In this document: positions 32,980 through 41,800 of the stretch, piece after piece
Layout of the letters: each line of letters opens with the position of its first letter
How positions within the stretch are numbered: position 1 is the stretch's first letter
NCBI RefSeq assembly: GCF_927798175.1
Contig: NZ_CAKMMP010000003.1
Location: 372,001 to 436,000 of the forward strand
Length of the DNA stretch: 64,000 nt
Direction of reading: 5' to 3'
From: Paenibacillus sp. JJ-223
GTDB taxonomy: Bacteria; Bacillota; Bacilli; Paenibacillales; Paenibacillaceae
The notes under the pieces: model-generated
The model's input: the letters and a program-made list of their open reading frames with translations, nothing else
Told to the model about the DNA's origin: nothing
The model's database searches: none
Position numbers and translations under genes: made by a program

Positions 32980-34560
32980 TTGAAGTCATGGATCGAAGCT
33001 GCCATCGAGGGAAAAGCGGAAGCTCAGGAACAATTAATGAAGCAATATCGGGGAATGGCCCTTGCGGTAGCGCGACGCCGGTTGGGGAGCATGCTGTGGG
33101 CAGAAGATGTGGTTCAAGAAGCGTTCGCCGAGGCTTTTGCAAACTTGGGTAAACTGGACAAGCCGGAAGCTTTTCCCGGATGGTTCAAAGTCATCGTGGA
33201 GAGGCAGTGCCATCGGCACGAAAGACGTAAACAACATACGGTCGTACCGATCACCGAGCTGCTGCATGTGGACTTGGACCGCGACTCGCGGCATAATCCG
33301 GAAGAGCAGGCGCTGTTGAACGAAAAATATCGGAGCCTGCATGATTCGATTGACGATTTGCCGTCGGCCTTGAGCAGGGTAGTCCATATGTTTTATTTTC
33401 AGGGTTACTCCCTAAAAGAAATCTCGGATGCGCTGAACGTGTCCGTATCGGCTTTGAAAAAAAGACTGTACGATGCCCGGGCAAAGCTTAGGCATTCATT
33501 ACCCGTAACCGACATGTTAAATGTATTCAATGAACTGTATGAGGGAGGAAAACACATGCTTCATATCACGAACGGGGATCATGCGGCGGATCGAATCCGG
33601 CAAAGCGGAATCCAGGGAGAGGTCGTCGCTTGGCGCGAGCTGTATACGTTCGGTCCCGTATTTCCCGATATGAGCAAAAGAAACGAACGAGCACGCCGTG
33701 CAGACTATTTGGAAGCGCAATTGGGCATTCCGAAGTCGGAATACATGAAGATTCGAGAGCTGGAACAAAAACTGGATTCGTTGGATCGCCATCGGGAAGT
33801 GGTCCTATGGTTTGAATACGATCTATACGACCAGACGATGCTTTCTTATTTGCTGCATGTTCTTCATGAAAAAGGAGCAAATCAGGCGAAACTCCATTTG
33901 TTATGCCTGGATTCCCATCCGGAGATTTCCCGTTTTCGGGGACTTGGACAGCTCACGCCCGTGCAGATCGAACGTTTGTCGGGAACTTGGCATGTAATAG
34001 AGGAAGAGGAGATGGAGGCCGGACGCCGTTTCTGGGAAGCGTATGTGTCCCCTGATCCACAGGATCATGCCCGGTATTTGCTGGAAGACAAAGCTGCACT
34101 CCCATATGCGCAAGCGGCCTTTCAGGCCCATTTGTCGCGACTGCCTTCCACCGCCAACGGGCTTGGAATGATCGAACAGACGACCCTGGAAATCGTGAAA
34201 AACGGGACGGTTCATCCATTTGACGTATTCCAGCAAGTTTCCGAGAAACTTCACCTGCTTGGTCTGGGGGATTTACAATATTGGGCACATTTGCGGAGAA
34301 TGGCTGACGGACCCCATGCTCTGCTGCATGTGGAGGGAGCAAACGCGTTTCCGAATTTTCGCCAGCAGGACGAATCATTCCGGTTCGCCGTCCTGGCTTT
34401 GACGGAGCTGGGTGAAAGGGTGCTGCATGGCGAAAGGGACGGGGCAGCACTCTGGACCGATGAATGGTGGATCGGCGGAATCATGACGGGAGCAGGCAAA
34501 TCCTCGGATTGGAGATGGGATCCGGAAATTGGCGCTCTCGTGAATATCAGGGAAATGTAA
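32980..34560 (+). CDS. ECF-type sigma factor fused to DUF1835 domain
   Basis: A 526-residue fusion. Residues 1-180 are a sigma-70-like factor: region 2 has AEDVVQEAFAEAFANLGKL and FPGWFKVIVERQCHRHERR, and region 4 has LPSALSRVVHMFYFQGYSLK with SVSALKKRLYDARAKL. From about residue 192, LHITNGDHAADRIRQSG, VVAWRELYTFGP and VVLWFEYDLYDQTML are the DUF1835 pattern, which is usually a stand-alone protein, followed by a C-terminal DUF3658-like part. The TTG start has GGAAGGAG 9 nt upstream. No anti-sigma gene lies next to it, so the DUF1835 part may act as an intramolecular sensor or inhibitor. The fusion is read directly from one open frame; its function is inferred. Confidence 0.85.
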   Translation: MKSWIEAAIEGKAEAQEQLMKQYRGMALAVARRRLGSMLWAEDVVQEAFAEAFANLGKLDKPEAFPGWFKVIVERQCHRHERRKQHTVVPITELLHVDLDRDSRHNPEEQALLNEKYRSLHDSIDDLPSALSRVVHMFYFQGYSLKEISDALNVSVSALKKRLYDARAKLRHSLPVTDMLNVFNELYEGGKHMLHITNGDHAADRIRQSGIQGEVVAWRELYTFGPVFPDMSKRNERARRADYLEAQLGIPKSEYMKIRELEQKLDSLDRHREVVLWFEYDLYDQTMLSYLLHVLHEKGANQAKLHLLCLDSHPEISRFRGLGQLTPVQIERLSGTWHVIEEEEMEAGRRFWEAYVSPDPQDHARYLLEDKAALPYAQAAFQAHLSRLPSTANGLGMIEQTTLEIVKNGTVHPFDVFQQVSEKLHLLGLGDLQYWAHLRRMADGPHALLHVEGANAFPNFRQQDESFRFAVLALTELGERVLHGERDGAALWTDEWWIGGIMTGAGKSSDWRWDPEIGALVNIREM

Positions 34561-34604
34561 AATGAAGAGCTTGTTTGCGTCGATTCGCTGTCATAGGACA
34601 TGGA

Positions 34605-34632
34605 TTGACTGTGTAGCTTAGAGTTATATAAT
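34605..34632 (+). promoter_or_regulatory. Sigma-A-like promoter for the CNNM/CorC gene
   Basis: TTGACT (34605-34610) and TATAAT (34627-34632) are separated by 16 bp. The transcript would have a leader of about 145 nt before the gene at 34787. Confidence 0.7.
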
Positions 34633-34681
34633 AAAAGAAGCATATGTTTGCTATATTGCTAAAAGCAAGGGAGGTGAATCC

Positions 34682-34777
34682 ATTGGGAAGTTGAAGCGGT
34701 GGATGAACGGCAGAACGGTTAATATCCTACAATTTCGAAGGAGGTGGACCTATTTGCCGAAGAGTGACGGCGAATAG
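34682..34777 (+). other. Candidate leader ORF upstream of the CNNM/CorC gene
   Basis: Two very strong Shine-Dalgarno sequences lie in the leader: AAGGGAGGTGA (34667-34677) and AAGGAGGTGG (34738-34747). One frame, open from ATT 34682, with TTG 34691 and ATG 34703 as alternative starts, runs through the second site to TAG at 34775-34777. It encodes a basic peptide (MNGRTVNILQFRRRW and then TYLPKSDGE). A TTG at 34754 in the same frame, 6 nt after the second site, would give only seven codons. Translation of this leader could regulate the transporter-like gene that begins 10 nt after the stop. Confidence 0.4.
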
Positions 34778-34786
34778 GATGAACAT

Positions 34787-36103
34787 TTGAGTGACCCCTT
34801 ACCGAGTATTTTAAACTTGTTAGCAATTGCATTTTTGGTGCTGATGAATGGCTTTTTTGTCTCGGCTGAATTTGCCATGGTGAAGGTGCGCGGCAGCCGG
34901 ATTGAAGCTTTGGTGGAAGCAGGAAACAAAAAGGCAGTTTATGCCTCCAATATCGTGAACAATCTCGATGCTTATTTGTCCGCTTGCCAATTGGGCATTA
35001 CGTTGGCCTCGCTTGGGTTGGGATGGCTGGGGGAACCTGCCATTGCACATCTGCTTGAGCCGATGTTTACCGCATTTGGACTAGGTCCGATCTATGTACA
35101 TGGAATCTCGATCGTGATTGCTTTTGTTATCATAACGATTTTGCATATCGTACTGGGGGAACTTGCTCCCAAAACGATGGCAATCCGCAAGTCCGAGACG
35201 ATTACGTTGTGGTCTGCGGCATTGCTGACGTATTTTTACAAACTGATGTATCCGTTCATCTGGGCACTAAATGGCATGGCCAACAGCTTGCTCAAAGCGT
35301 TCCGCATGGCCCCGGTATCCGAACTCGATGAGGCCCATAGCGAAGATGAACTACGCATTCTGATGAAAGAAAGCAATAAGAGCGGTTTAATTGACAATAC
35401 TGAATTGGCGCTTGTTGATAATATATTCGATTTTACGGCAACAACCGCCCGTGAAATCATGATTCCGCGGACGGAAATGATCTGTCTGAACGCCAATCAG
35501 TCCATGCTTGAAAATTTGGAGATTGCCAGTGAAAGCATGCGAACCCGCTATCCGGTCTATAATGGCGATAAAGACCATATTATCGGTTTTATCCATATCA
35601 AAGACTTGATGCGTTCCCAGCTTACGGACACCATTTCCATTATCAGGCCTATTCTCGCCGTGCCGGAATCCACGCCGATCAGCGAGCTCCTCAAACGCAT
35701 GCAGCGCAGCAAAAACCAGATTGCCATCCTTATTGATGAATACGGAGGTACCTCCGGTCTGGTTACCCTTGAGGATATCATGGAAGAGATCGTGGGCGAG
35801 ATTCAGGATGAGTTCGACCAAGAGCGTCCTACCTTTGTGAAGGTTGGTGAGACGGAATACTCCATTGACGGCCTGATGCTGATTGAAGAGGTCAATGGAC
35901 TGTTGGGTTTGGAAATGGATCATGACGATTACGATACGATTGGAGGATGGCTGTACTCAAGAGTACAGACGATCCCTCCGGAAGTCGGGCAATCGGCAGA
36001 ATACGACGGTTATGTATTTGTCATTCAGGAAACCGAGCATAAACGAATCTCCCGCGTTAGCGCGATCAGACTGGAGCAACTCTCCGAAGGAGAGGGAGCC
36101 TAA
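34787..36103 (+). CDS. CNNM/CorC (hemolysin-type) membrane protein with CBS domains
   Basis: A 438-residue membrane protein of the family linked to magnesium or cobalt efflux. The N-terminal DUF21/CNNM part (about 1-190) has about four helices and FVSAEFAMVKVRGSRIEALV, QLGITLASLGLGWLGEPA and LGELAPKTMAIRKSE. A CBS pair (about 215-335) includes MIPRTEMICL and DEYGGTSGLVTLEDIMEEIV. The C-terminal CorC_HlyC domain (about 350-435) includes DYDTIGGWLYS. The start is TTG at 34787. It is a single gene behind a leader with a possible short ORF. No M-box riboswitch is visible. Confidence 0.9.
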   Translation: MSDPLPSILNLLAIAFLVLMNGFFVSAEFAMVKVRGSRIEALVEAGNKKAVYASNIVNNLDAYLSACQLGITLASLGLGWLGEPAIAHLLEPMFTAFGLGPIYVHGISIVIAFVIITILHIVLGELAPKTMAIRKSETITLWSAALLTYFYKLMYPFIWALNGMANSLLKAFRMAPVSELDEAHSEDELRILMKESNKSGLIDNTELALVDNIFDFTATTAREIMIPRTEMICLNANQSMLENLEIASESMRTRYPVYNGDKDHIIGFIHIKDLMRSQLTDTISIIRPILAVPESTPISELLKRMQRSKNQIAILIDEYGGTSGLVTLEDIMEEIVGEIQDEFDQERPTFVKVGETEYSIDGLMLIEEVNGLLGLEMDHDDYDTIGGWLYSRVQTIPPEVGQSAEYDGYVFVIQETEHKRISRVSAIRLEQLSEGEGA

Positions 36104-36161
36104 GACCCTGGGCTGCTTTGCTGACGTCATGCTAAAGGTTATCGGATGCAAGTATAAAAAT

Positions 36162-36213
36162 AAAAGCTGCACAGTGGGAGCGTATCACTAGACGCCACTG
36201 TGCAGCTTTTTTT
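36162..36213 (+). terminator. Terminator after the CNNM/CorC gene
   Basis: A 16-bp perfect stem (36162-36177 with 36195-36210, core GCTGCACAGTGG) is followed by Ts. Confidence 0.93.
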
Positions 36214-36338
36214 ATGAAGGAACGAGAGAATACATAAAATGCTGTAAAAAAGTTAAGGCATTATTTTGAAACCTTTATTATGCTTGATTCGTTAAATAAC
36301 TATGATTATCCCAAACTATGGAATTGGAGGAAAACCGA

Positions 36339-36839
36339 ATGTCGACAAAGAACTTGCACCCGATTTTGAAAGCAACCCTTGCTGCAGCGATAATTGCACC
36401 AGCAGTATTTACAATTCCTGCTGCCAACGTAGAGGCGGCTACGGAGATCCAGCCATCTGTACAAGCGCCGGTCGCTCTCACAGCACCTCCACCAGAGTAC
36501 CATAACATTCAGAGTTTAGCTCAACTGAAATACATTTATAATGCGGTTGGTGCGGTAACTCCCGGAGGGGGACTTACTGCAGTCGTAGCTACGACGACCT
36601 CGACCTATCAGAAAATGAGCTCGATCAAGGTAGACTATCGTCTTGAACGCTGGACAGGAACAAGCTGGGTGACGTATCGCTCGGATTCCGACTCGGCAAC
36701 AAACGTATCGGTCTTAAATGCAAAGTCAAGCTGGACGGTGATCACCGGATATTATTATCGCGTGGTAAGCACACATACGGTACGTGACGGCTCCACTACC
36801 GAAACGACAACACATACCTCTCCAAGTACGCTTTTCTAA
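36339..36839 (+). CDS. Secreted hypothetical protein
   Basis: A 166-residue exported protein. The ATG at 36339 has GGAGG 8 nt upstream. The signal peptide (KNLHPILKATLAAAIIAPAV core) ends at NVEAA. The mature part is rich in T, S, V and Y and predicted to be beta-rich, with RLERWTGTSWVTYRSDSDS and GYYYRVVSTHTVRDGS. This resembles a fibronectin-like or sandwich fold, but I do not recognise a family. It converges with the anti-sigma gene; only 6 nt separate the stops. Confidence 0.75.
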   Translation: MSTKNLHPILKATLAAAIIAPAVFTIPAANVEAATEIQPSVQAPVALTAPPPEYHNIQSLAQLKYIYNAVGAVTPGGGLTAVVATTTSTYQKMSSIKVDYRLERWTGTSWVTYRSDSDSATNVSVLNAKSSWTVITGYYYRVVSTHTVRDGSTTETTTHTSPSTLF

Positions 36840-36845
36840 TCCAAG

Positions 36846-37829
36846 CTAAGGATTGGTAGAAGGAAAACGTTGTTTCTGCAGGTCATTGGCAATGGCCAAC
36901 ATTTCTTCCTCGCTAACGGTGCCAAACAAGCTTACGTTGGTTGAACCCATCATCCATTGAAACGTATTATAAGGCGGTCCAAGGGACATAAATGCTTCAC
37001 TGCCATCCTTTAAATCAACAACGCTTGTTTCTCTTAACATTGGACCTTCGACAATCTGTCCGGGATAGATCCATACATAGTCGAATTGGATCACTTCCTC
37101 TTTACCATCCTTGTCTGTACCGGAATAACGGACTCTCATGTGATCCGATTTCTCCGGATCAGGTGAATTTGCAGGCCGATCCCGATCCAGCAACAGTTCA
37201 AACGTAACATCAGTAAACCGCTCGGGGATTGCATTCGATAGCAAGAAGTCCCCAATGAATCCCGAGCGGGCTTCTTCCTCCGTTACTTCGACCGGGACAA
37301 ACACCTGGGAAGTTTCCGCTTCTGCGTCCATATTGGGCTGATCCTGCTCTTCACTCGGGAAGATTTGCGGAGCTTCATCAATTCCACGTTCAGGTGGCGG
37401 TGCTGTCTTGGCATGCGATGGATCTGGAGTCATCAAATCGTTCGAACGATCCTGAATAATGATGGACTTTACCCCATTTCCCCAGTCTTTCATCGTCTGT
37501 ACAAAAGGGGAAACCGCCTGCATGCCTGTAGGCATGCTGAAAATGACGGCACCTAGCATAATCGAAGCTGCCACTACTCCTGACAGTTTCAGCGTCCGCA
37601 TTCTTTTTCTCTGTTTGCCCATTTTGTTGATTTCTCGCTGTACCTTGAGCCAGGAATCGCGCATATTCTCTGTAACGTCATTGTTGCCTTTTAAACTCGC
37701 TGGGGCAGAAGTCGCTTGCTCGAAAGCTTGGTCAAACGCGGCGTCAAAAGCTGCATCAAAAAATTCATCATCAAGTTCCGCATATTGATGGTTCTGTTTA
37801 TCGAATTTGCCTTTGCTCAACGTTTCCAC
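36846..37829 (-). CDS. Transmembrane anti-sigma factor-like protein (DUF4367-type C-terminus)
   Basis: A 327-residue single-pass membrane protein. The cytoplasmic N-terminus (about 1-80) is acidic with an FDAAFDAAFDQAFEQA repeat and likely binds the sigma factor. One membrane helix follows (LSGVVAASIMLGAVIFSM). The extracytoplasmic part has a linker rich in P, E and D and a C-terminal domain with VTFELLLDRD, VWIYPGQIV and FQWMMGSTNVSLFGTVSEEE, as in DUF4367-type anti-sigma proteins. The start is GTG at 37829; it overlaps the sigma gene's end by 32 nt, so the two are translationally coupled. Confidence 0.8.
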   Translation of the reverse strand: METLSKGKFDKQNHQYAELDDEFFDAAFDAAFDQAFEQATSAPASLKGNNDVTENMRDSWLKVQREINKMGKQRKRMRTLKLSGVVAASIMLGAVIFSMPTGMQAVSPFVQTMKDWGNGVKSIIIQDRSNDLMTPDPSHAKTAPPPERGIDEAPQIFPSEEQDQPNMDAEAETSQVFVPVEVTEEEARSGFIGDFLLSNAIPERFTDVTFELLLDRDRPANSPDPEKSDHMRVRYSGTDKDGKEEVIQFDYVWIYPGQIVEGPMLRETSVVDLKDGSEAFMSLGPPYNTFQWMMGSTNVSLFGTVSEEEMLAIANDLQKQRFPSTNP

Positions 37830-38388
37830 CCCATTCCTTATGTAATTGCTTCTTGATACTGCCCCTGGCTCTAAACAGGCGCTGTTTAACGATTTCCTCG
37901 GATGTATCCAACAGATCGGCCATTTCCCGATAGGACAAGCCTTGCTTCCAGCGCATTTCCACCAGCACCCGGTATTCAGGTTTGAGCTGGGCCAGATAAT
38001 GTTCGATCGATTCCTGCATCATCTGCGTTTCAACGGTCGTTTCAACCGATGCGCTTGTTTGATTCATCGCCTCCATATCTATAAAAACACCGTCTACATC
38101 CAACTGGTTACGGTTTTTTTTATTTTTTCTCAAATAATTAATGGCCGTATTCCGGGTTACTACTTTCAGCCATGCCTTCAATTTGGCTTCATCCTCGAAA
38201 ACCGGCTTGTTTTTAATAATTTTGATGAAGGCTTCCTGGATAATGTCTTCAGCAGCGCTGTATTCCTTGATCATATATACAATGAGTCCATGAACCATAT
38301 TGTAATATTCGTAATATACTTCTTCCTGCAGTGCAGGGCTCAAATGGTGAAAATCGGAAGCTAACAATAATTGAAGCCGATTGGCCAT
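37798..38388 (-). CDS. ECF RNA polymerase sigma factor
   Basis: A 196-residue sigma factor. Region 2 has AAEDIIQEAFIKIIKNKPVF and AWLKVVTRNTAINYLRKNKK; region 4 has LKPEYRVLVEMRWKQGLSYR and SEEIVKQRLFRARGSIKKQL. The start at 38388 (MANRLQLL) has AAAGGAG upstream and is preferred over a 39-codon extension. It is co-transcribed with the overlapping anti-sigma gene, a standard sigma/anti-sigma switch. Target genes are not known; the adjacent secreted protein at 36339 is on the other strand. Confidence 0.9.
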   Translation of the reverse strand: MANRLQLLLASDFHHLSPALQEEVYYEYYNMVHGLIVYMIKEYSAAEDIIQEAFIKIIKNKPVFEDEAKLKAWLKVVTRNTAINYLRKNKKNRNQLDVDGVFIDMEAMNQTSASVETTVETQMMQESIEHYLAQLKPEYRVLVEMRWKQGLSYREMADLLDTSEEIVKQRLFRARGSIKKQLHKEWGGNVEQRQIR

Positions 38389-38503
38389 GATGTTCTCCTT
38401 TCTGGCGAACAGTCCACAAACATTGGTATCCTTACATTTTACAACATGATATGGAAGGCTTACAATGGGTAGACAAGCAAATGGAACATGTCCGGCTGCA
38501 TCC

Positions 38504-38550
38504 AAAAAAAGCCATCCTGCCCCATGGCCGCAAGGCTACGTGGGGCAGGA
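38504..38550 (-). terminator. Terminator of the tandem aminopeptidase genes
   Basis: On the minus strand a 10-bp stem (TCCTGCCCCA, 38541-38550 with 38515-38524) is followed by a short GGC and seven Ts. Confidence 0.82.
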
Positions 38551-38581
38551 CAGCCGGGAAGAAAAACGGAAACCGATGCTC

Positions 38582-39814
38582 TCAGAAAGCCCAATCCCCG
38601 TTGAGGAATACCGGCTCTCGGTCGCCGTTAGCCGTGATGCCGTAAATGCTCGTTTCAGGCGAACCCATCATGAAGTCGACATGAGTCATGCTTGAGTTCA
38701 TGCCGCGGGCTGCAAGTTCCTCGGGAGACATCGTTTTACCGCCTTCCAGATTGGAAGCGTAAGAGCTGCCAATGGCAAGGTGGCATGAGGCATTCTCGTC
38801 GTACAGCGTGGTATAATACAAAATTCCGCTCTCCGAGATGGGAGAATGATACGGAACTAAAGCGACTTCCCCCAAATAATGGGATCCCTCATCCATATGA
38901 ATCAGCCTCTCCAACGATTCCTGACCTTCTTCCGCATGATATTGGACTATACGCCCGTTTTGGAACGTTAGCGTAAACCGGTCAATGATGTTACCGCCGT
39001 AGCTCAGCGGTTTCGTGCTGGTTACCGTGCCGTTGACCCCTGTTCTGAGGGGAGCGGTGTAGACTTCTTCGGTAGGAATGTTGGCGACGAAAGGGGTGCC
39101 TTTTTCGTTTACGCTTCCAGCCTGCGCCCAAATATGACCTTCGGGCAGTTCCACCGTCAGGTCGGTACCTGGGGAAATGAAATGCAGTGCACGGTATTTT
39201 TTGCCGTTCAGCACCGAGGCTTTACTGTCGAGTCGTGCAATATGCTGTTCCCAGGCTTGCACGGGATCTTCCTGATCGGCTCGCACTGCAGCAAAAATCG
39301 CATCCCACAGCCGGGCTACCGAATCCTCGGCAGGAAGGCCGGGAAATACCTTGGTTGCCCAGGCCGGAGAAGGGCATGCAACGCCGGTCCAGCTCATTTT
39401 GTCGGCTTGCAAATATCGTCTGTAGGTGGACATGGCTTGCCCGAAGGCGCGCTGATGGGCGGCGATGCGCTTCGGATCAATGCCTTTCATGGCATCCGGC
39501 CCGGAAGAGAGCACCGTGAGGAAGACCGCATTGTTTTCAGCCAGTTCCTGCACTTCCCGGGCATGCCATACTGGAGGTTCCTCCAGCACGGCTTCGTCAG
39601 CCTTTTCCAATCTCAGCCGATTGACGGTTTCGTCCGAATATTTCACGATGACCTGTTTGGCGCCGGCTTCGTATCCTTTTCGTGTCAATAGATGCACGAA
39701 TTCAGCAGCATCAATCATGGCATTGATGACAAACACTTGTCCAGGCTGCACGTTCGCTCCGACTTTAACGGCCAGTTCGGCGTAACGGTCCAATTTTTGT
39801 TCAAACGTCAACAT
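38582..39814 (-). CDS. M29 family aminopeptidase, downstream paralogue
   Basis: A cytoplasmic metallo-aminopeptidase of 410 residues (AmpS/PepS type) that removes N-terminal residues from peptides. Conserved stretches include LRTGVNGTVTSTKPLSYGG, HMDEGSHYLGEVALVPYHSP, LYDENASCHLAIGSSYA and MTHVDFMMGSPE. The last carries the His and Asp metal ligands; the earlier ones carry the metal-binding glutamates. It is the same length as the gene just upstream and clearly paralogous to it. It has a weak ribosome binding site and is 101 nt after its neighbour, so probably co-transcribed. Confidence 0.9.
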   Translation of the reverse strand: MLTFEQKLDRYAELAVKVGANVQPGQVFVINAMIDAAEFVHLLTRKGYEAGAKQVIVKYSDETVNRLRLEKADEAVLEEPPVWHAREVQELAENNAVFLTVLSSGPDAMKGIDPKRIAAHQRAFGQAMSTYRRYLQADKMSWTGVACPSPAWATKVFPGLPAEDSVARLWDAIFAAVRADQEDPVQAWEQHIARLDSKASVLNGKKYRALHFISPGTDLTVELPEGHIWAQAGSVNEKGTPFVANIPTEEVYTAPLRTGVNGTVTSTKPLSYGGNIIDRFTLTFQNGRIVQYHAEEGQESLERLIHMDEGSHYLGEVALVPYHSPISESGILYYTTLYDENASCHLAIGSSYASNLEGGKTMSPEELAARGMNSSMTHVDFMMGSPETSIYGITANGDREPVFLNGDWAF

Positions 39815-39915
39815 TTTCTGTTTTCCGCCTTTCTTTTTCTATTTGGTCTTCCGGTCACATCGAAAGACAAAAATAGAGAGGAGGCGAGCTCCTCTCCATG
39901 CTATTCGATCATGAT

Positions 39916-41148
39916 TTAGAAAGCCCAGTTGCCTTTACGGAAGATCGGTTCTTCCGTTCCGTCCGCAGTCACGCCGTTGATGTCCATTTCGCCCGAACCA
40001 ATCATGAAGTCGACATGAGTCAGACTGGAATTCAACCCGCTTTCCGCCAATTGCTGCTGAGACATCGTTTTACCGCCTTCCAGACAGAACGCATAGGCAT
40101 TGCCGATGGCGAGATGGTTCGATGCATTTTCGTCAAACAAGGTGTTGAAGAACAAAATATTTGTATCGGAAATCGGCGATTGATGCGGCACTAGAGCCAC
40201 TTCGCCAAGGTAATGAGCACCCTCGTCCATTTCGACCAGGCTTTTCAATGCTTCCAGTCCTTGTTCGGCCGTATAATCCACGATCCGCCCGTTTTCGAAT
40301 GTAATGGAGAAACCGTCGATCAAATTACCGCCATAGCTCAGTGGTTTTGTGCTGCGAACGGTGCCGTTAACTCCGGTTTTGAGCGGAGCCGTAAATACTT
40401 CCTCTGTTGGCATGTTTGCGACGAAAACATGTCCTTGTTCATTGATGCTGCCGCCGGATACCCACAGATGTCCTTCCGGAAGCTCGATCGTCAGATCCGT
40501 TCCAGGTGCGGTATAATGCAATTTTTTGTATTTCTTCGAATTCAGCAGCTCGGCGCGGGAGTCGAGGTTTTGCAAATGGCTCTTCCATTCGGCAACGGCA
40601 TCCTGATCGCCGATTCGAACGGTTTTGAAAATAACGTCCCACAATTTTTCGACTTGTTCGTTCTCCGGCAGATCCGGGAATACTTTGGCAGCCCATTCCG
40701 CAGACGGTACGGCCACGATGGACCAACTGAATTTGTCGGCCATTTGATACTCGCGATATTTCTCCAGCGCTTTGGCGCGCACCTTTTGCGTCGTGACGAT
40801 GCGTTCCTGCGGAACGCCGTTCAGCAGGTCCGGGTTCTCGGCGATGACGTGCAGTACGGCTGCGCCATTTTCCACGAGTTCGGTCATTTCACCGGCAAAC
40901 CACTTCGGTTCGATCGAGAACGCTTCGTCCGGGGCCAAATCATAGTGGATGCGGGTCACTGTTTCATCGCTCCAGTTGACCTTTACGAGCTTGGCGCCCA
41001 CGCTGTAAGCTTCTTTAACGATGAGACGCACGAAATGCGCGGCCGAGATCGGAGCGTTTACGACCAGCGTTTGTCCCTGATGGACATTGACGCCGACTTG
41101 GACGGCCAGAGCAGCATATTGCTGCAGTTTTTTTTCAAATGAGTTCAT
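39916..41148 (-). CDS. M29 family aminopeptidase, upstream paralogue
   Basis: A 410-residue M29 aminopeptidase, with LKTGVNGTVRSTKPLSYGG, EMDEGAHYLGEVALVPHQSP, LFDENASNHLAIGNAYAF and LTHVDFMIGSGEMDI. It is collinear with the following gene from end to end, so a gene duplication is likely. Differences gather in the N-terminal half. The start at 41148 has GGAGGAG upstream and is the stronger of the two ribosome binding sites. Such enzymes recycle peptides. Why two copies are kept is not shown by the sequence. Confidence 0.9.
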   Translation of the reverse strand: MNSFEKKLQQYAALAVQVGVNVHQGQTLVVNAPISAAHFVRLIVKEAYSVGAKLVKVNWSDETVTRIHYDLAPDEAFSIEPKWFAGEMTELVENGAAVLHVIAENPDLLNGVPQERIVTTQKVRAKALEKYREYQMADKFSWSIVAVPSAEWAAKVFPDLPENEQVEKLWDVIFKTVRIGDQDAVAEWKSHLQNLDSRAELLNSKKYKKLHYTAPGTDLTIELPEGHLWVSGGSINEQGHVFVANMPTEEVFTAPLKTGVNGTVRSTKPLSYGGNLIDGFSITFENGRIVDYTAEQGLEALKSLVEMDEGAHYLGEVALVPHQSPISDTNILFFNTLFDENASNHLAIGNAYAFCLEGGKTMSQQQLAESGLNSSLTHVDFMIGSGEMDINGVTADGTEEPIFRKGNWAF

Positions 41149-41252
41149 GCTATGTTCTCCTCCAGTATGATAGAAATGTTGTAGCTCAAGTGTTGCGTCC
41201 CCATTAAGTGTATGTAAGGAATGGTTCCTTCATTAATTAAGGTATACGTTGC

Positions 41253-41268
41253 TACAATATATATTGTA
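41253..41268. promoter_or_regulatory. 16-bp perfect palindrome in a divergent promoter region
   Basis: TACAATAT (41253-41260) followed by its exact complement ATATTGTA (41261-41268) lies between the aminopeptidase gene (minus) and the small gene at 41350 (plus). It could be an operator, or simply AT-rich promoter DNA. Confidence 0.4.
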
Positions 41269-41349
41269 CAATTAACCAATAATAATTACCAAACCCCATT
41301 TGAACAAAATGGGGTGAACTGGCGCAAGACCAGAGAGCAAAAGGAGAGA

Positions 41350-41622
41350 ATGACGGTGAATGTTGTGATTGTTTCCGCCGAAATGCATCGCGGCGACGAG
41401 ATGATGTTTGTGGGAAGTACGGTATTTCGGGCAGAGGGCGATAAGTCCCTTTACGAAATTACGTTTATGAGCAAGAACGGAAAGGACTGGGATTACAGTT
41501 TGCATTTCACGGAAGAGTCCGGGGATGAAGAGGAATTGCTGCGCATGGACGAGCTGCTGGAGAACGATGACGATCTTTATAACATGCTGCTGGATGCCGC
41601 TTTGGATGCATATCCTGCTTGA
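41350..41622 (+). CDS. Small acidic hypothetical protein
   Basis: A protein of about 90 residues, MTVNVVIVSAEMHRG through to a strongly acidic tail (EESGDEEELLRMDELLENDDD, in parts). The start may be ATG 41350 or GTG 41356, which fits the AAGGAG at 41341 better. The N-terminal half looks like a small alpha/beta fold; no motif is recognised. There is no export signal. It is a single gene ending at a terminator. Confidence 0.65.
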   Translation: MTVNVVIVSAEMHRGDEMMFVGSTVFRAEGDKSLYEITFMSKNGKDWDYSLHFTEESGDEEELLRMDELLENDDDLYNMLLDAALDAYPA

Positions 41623-41667
41623 TTTTGGATGAAATTGGTTCTAACCCCGTGTTGAACAGACTATACT

Positions 41668-41710
41668 AGACGGTGTGTGCCTGTACTTGGCATGCATCGT
41701 CTGTTTTTTT
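41668..41710 (+). terminator. Terminator after the small acidic protein gene
   Basis: A 14-bp stem with some G-U pairs (41668-41681 with 41689-41702) is followed by seven Ts. Confidence 0.85.
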
Positions 41711-41800
41711 GATGCTTCGAATGAACTGTTGCAAAAAGGGAAGTCTACGACAGAGCAACGCAATCCGGGTCACGATCGCCTGAAGAGGAGGTAAGCGTGT

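Noticed and set aside
34633..34786. M-box magnesium riboswitch before the CNNM/CorC gene
   Set aside because: The leader is too short and lacks the conserved M-box blocks; two Shine-Dalgarno sites and short frames are seen instead.
40213..41142. Open frame of 309 codons on the plus strand
   Set aside because: Antisense to an M29 aminopeptidase gene and unlike any protein.
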